Part shown: positions 63,979-64,000 of the stretch, one piece after another | Numbering within the stretch: the first letter of the stretch is position 1 | Layout of the letters: each line of letters begins with the position of its first letter | Source: CAWJMN01 sp963844055 | GTDB taxonomy: Bacteria > Planctomycetota > Planctomycetia > Pirellulales > Pirellulaceae | DNA length: 64,000 nucleotides | Direction: 5' to 3' | Assembly: GCA_963844055.1 (NCBI GenBank) | Contig: CAWJMN010000001.1 | Location: forward strand, 1,798,001-1,862,000 | The notes under the pieces: model-generated | The model's database searches: none | Told to the model about the DNA's origin: nothing | The model's input: the letters and a program-made list of their open reading frames with translations, nothing else | Position numbers and translations under genes: made by a program

Positions 63979-64000
63979 ATGAGCAACTCTGATCAACCCG
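63979..64000 (+). CDS. Possible start of a further gene (cut by window end)
   Basis: ATG at 63979 opens MSNSDQP and runs to the edge, 169 bases after the kinase stop on the same strand. No strong ribosome site and too short to judge. Confidence 0.25.

Overview
The window looks like a chromosomal segment of a planctomycete, most likely of the Pirellula/Rhodopirellula lineage. The evidence is the dense set of PVC-specific families: PSCyt1/PSCyt2/PSD1 cytochromes, a DUF1587/1592/1588/1585 cytochrome, DUF1501 and DUF1552 partner proteins, the N-terminal LFFEGLEDRRVLA export motif, YHYH and sulfatase proteins. I cannot name the species. I see no insertion sequence, prophage, CRISPR array or rRNA.

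Layout. (1) 1-8060, minus strand: an apparent four-gene operon, PSD1 cytochrome (broken by two frameshifts) - DUF1501 - DUF1592-type cytochrome - DUF1552 (cut by the window edge), i.e. two cytochrome/partner pairs in series. (2) 8717-13261, plus strand, divergent: a LamG-containing PSD1 cytochrome and its DUF1501 partner. (3) 13916-37663, plus: one giant gene (7915 codons) for a secreted beta-repeat protein with internal super-repeats, two phage-like NEVQ domains, two PA14-like segments and a C-terminal RTX block. (4) 37862-40248, minus: hemolysin III-type membrane protein and YHYH-domain protein. (5) 40726-42156, plus: cytochrome P450; then a convergent 1371-codon membrane protein (42309-46424) that I cannot assign. 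(6) 46854-53969, plus: sulfatase; a TPM - degenerate nucleotidyltransferase - LemA operon; a ceramidase-like hydrolase and a CE15 glucuronoyl-esterase-like protein. (7) 54199-58718, minus: DUF1501 plus a beta-propeller/HEAT/cytochrome c protein, closed by a strong terminator. (8) 59182-59255, minus: initiator tRNA-Met with its terminator. (9) 59639-63809, plus: a membrane-anchored squalene-cyclase-fold protein and a heme-binding sensor histidine kinase split by a one-base frameshift.

How it fits together: almost every product is predicted to be exported or membrane-bound. Four cytochrome-plus-DUF1501/1552 pairs, a sulfatase, two further hydrolases and a giant adhesin-like protein suggest surface attachment and breakdown of complex sulfated or lignocellulosic carbohydrate; this is inference from families, not shown by the sequence. 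The three frameshifts lie in otherwise well-conserved genes, all in GC-rich CGCG/GCGC contexts. They are either real decay or uncorrected indels, and this should be settled before the two genes are called pseudogenes.
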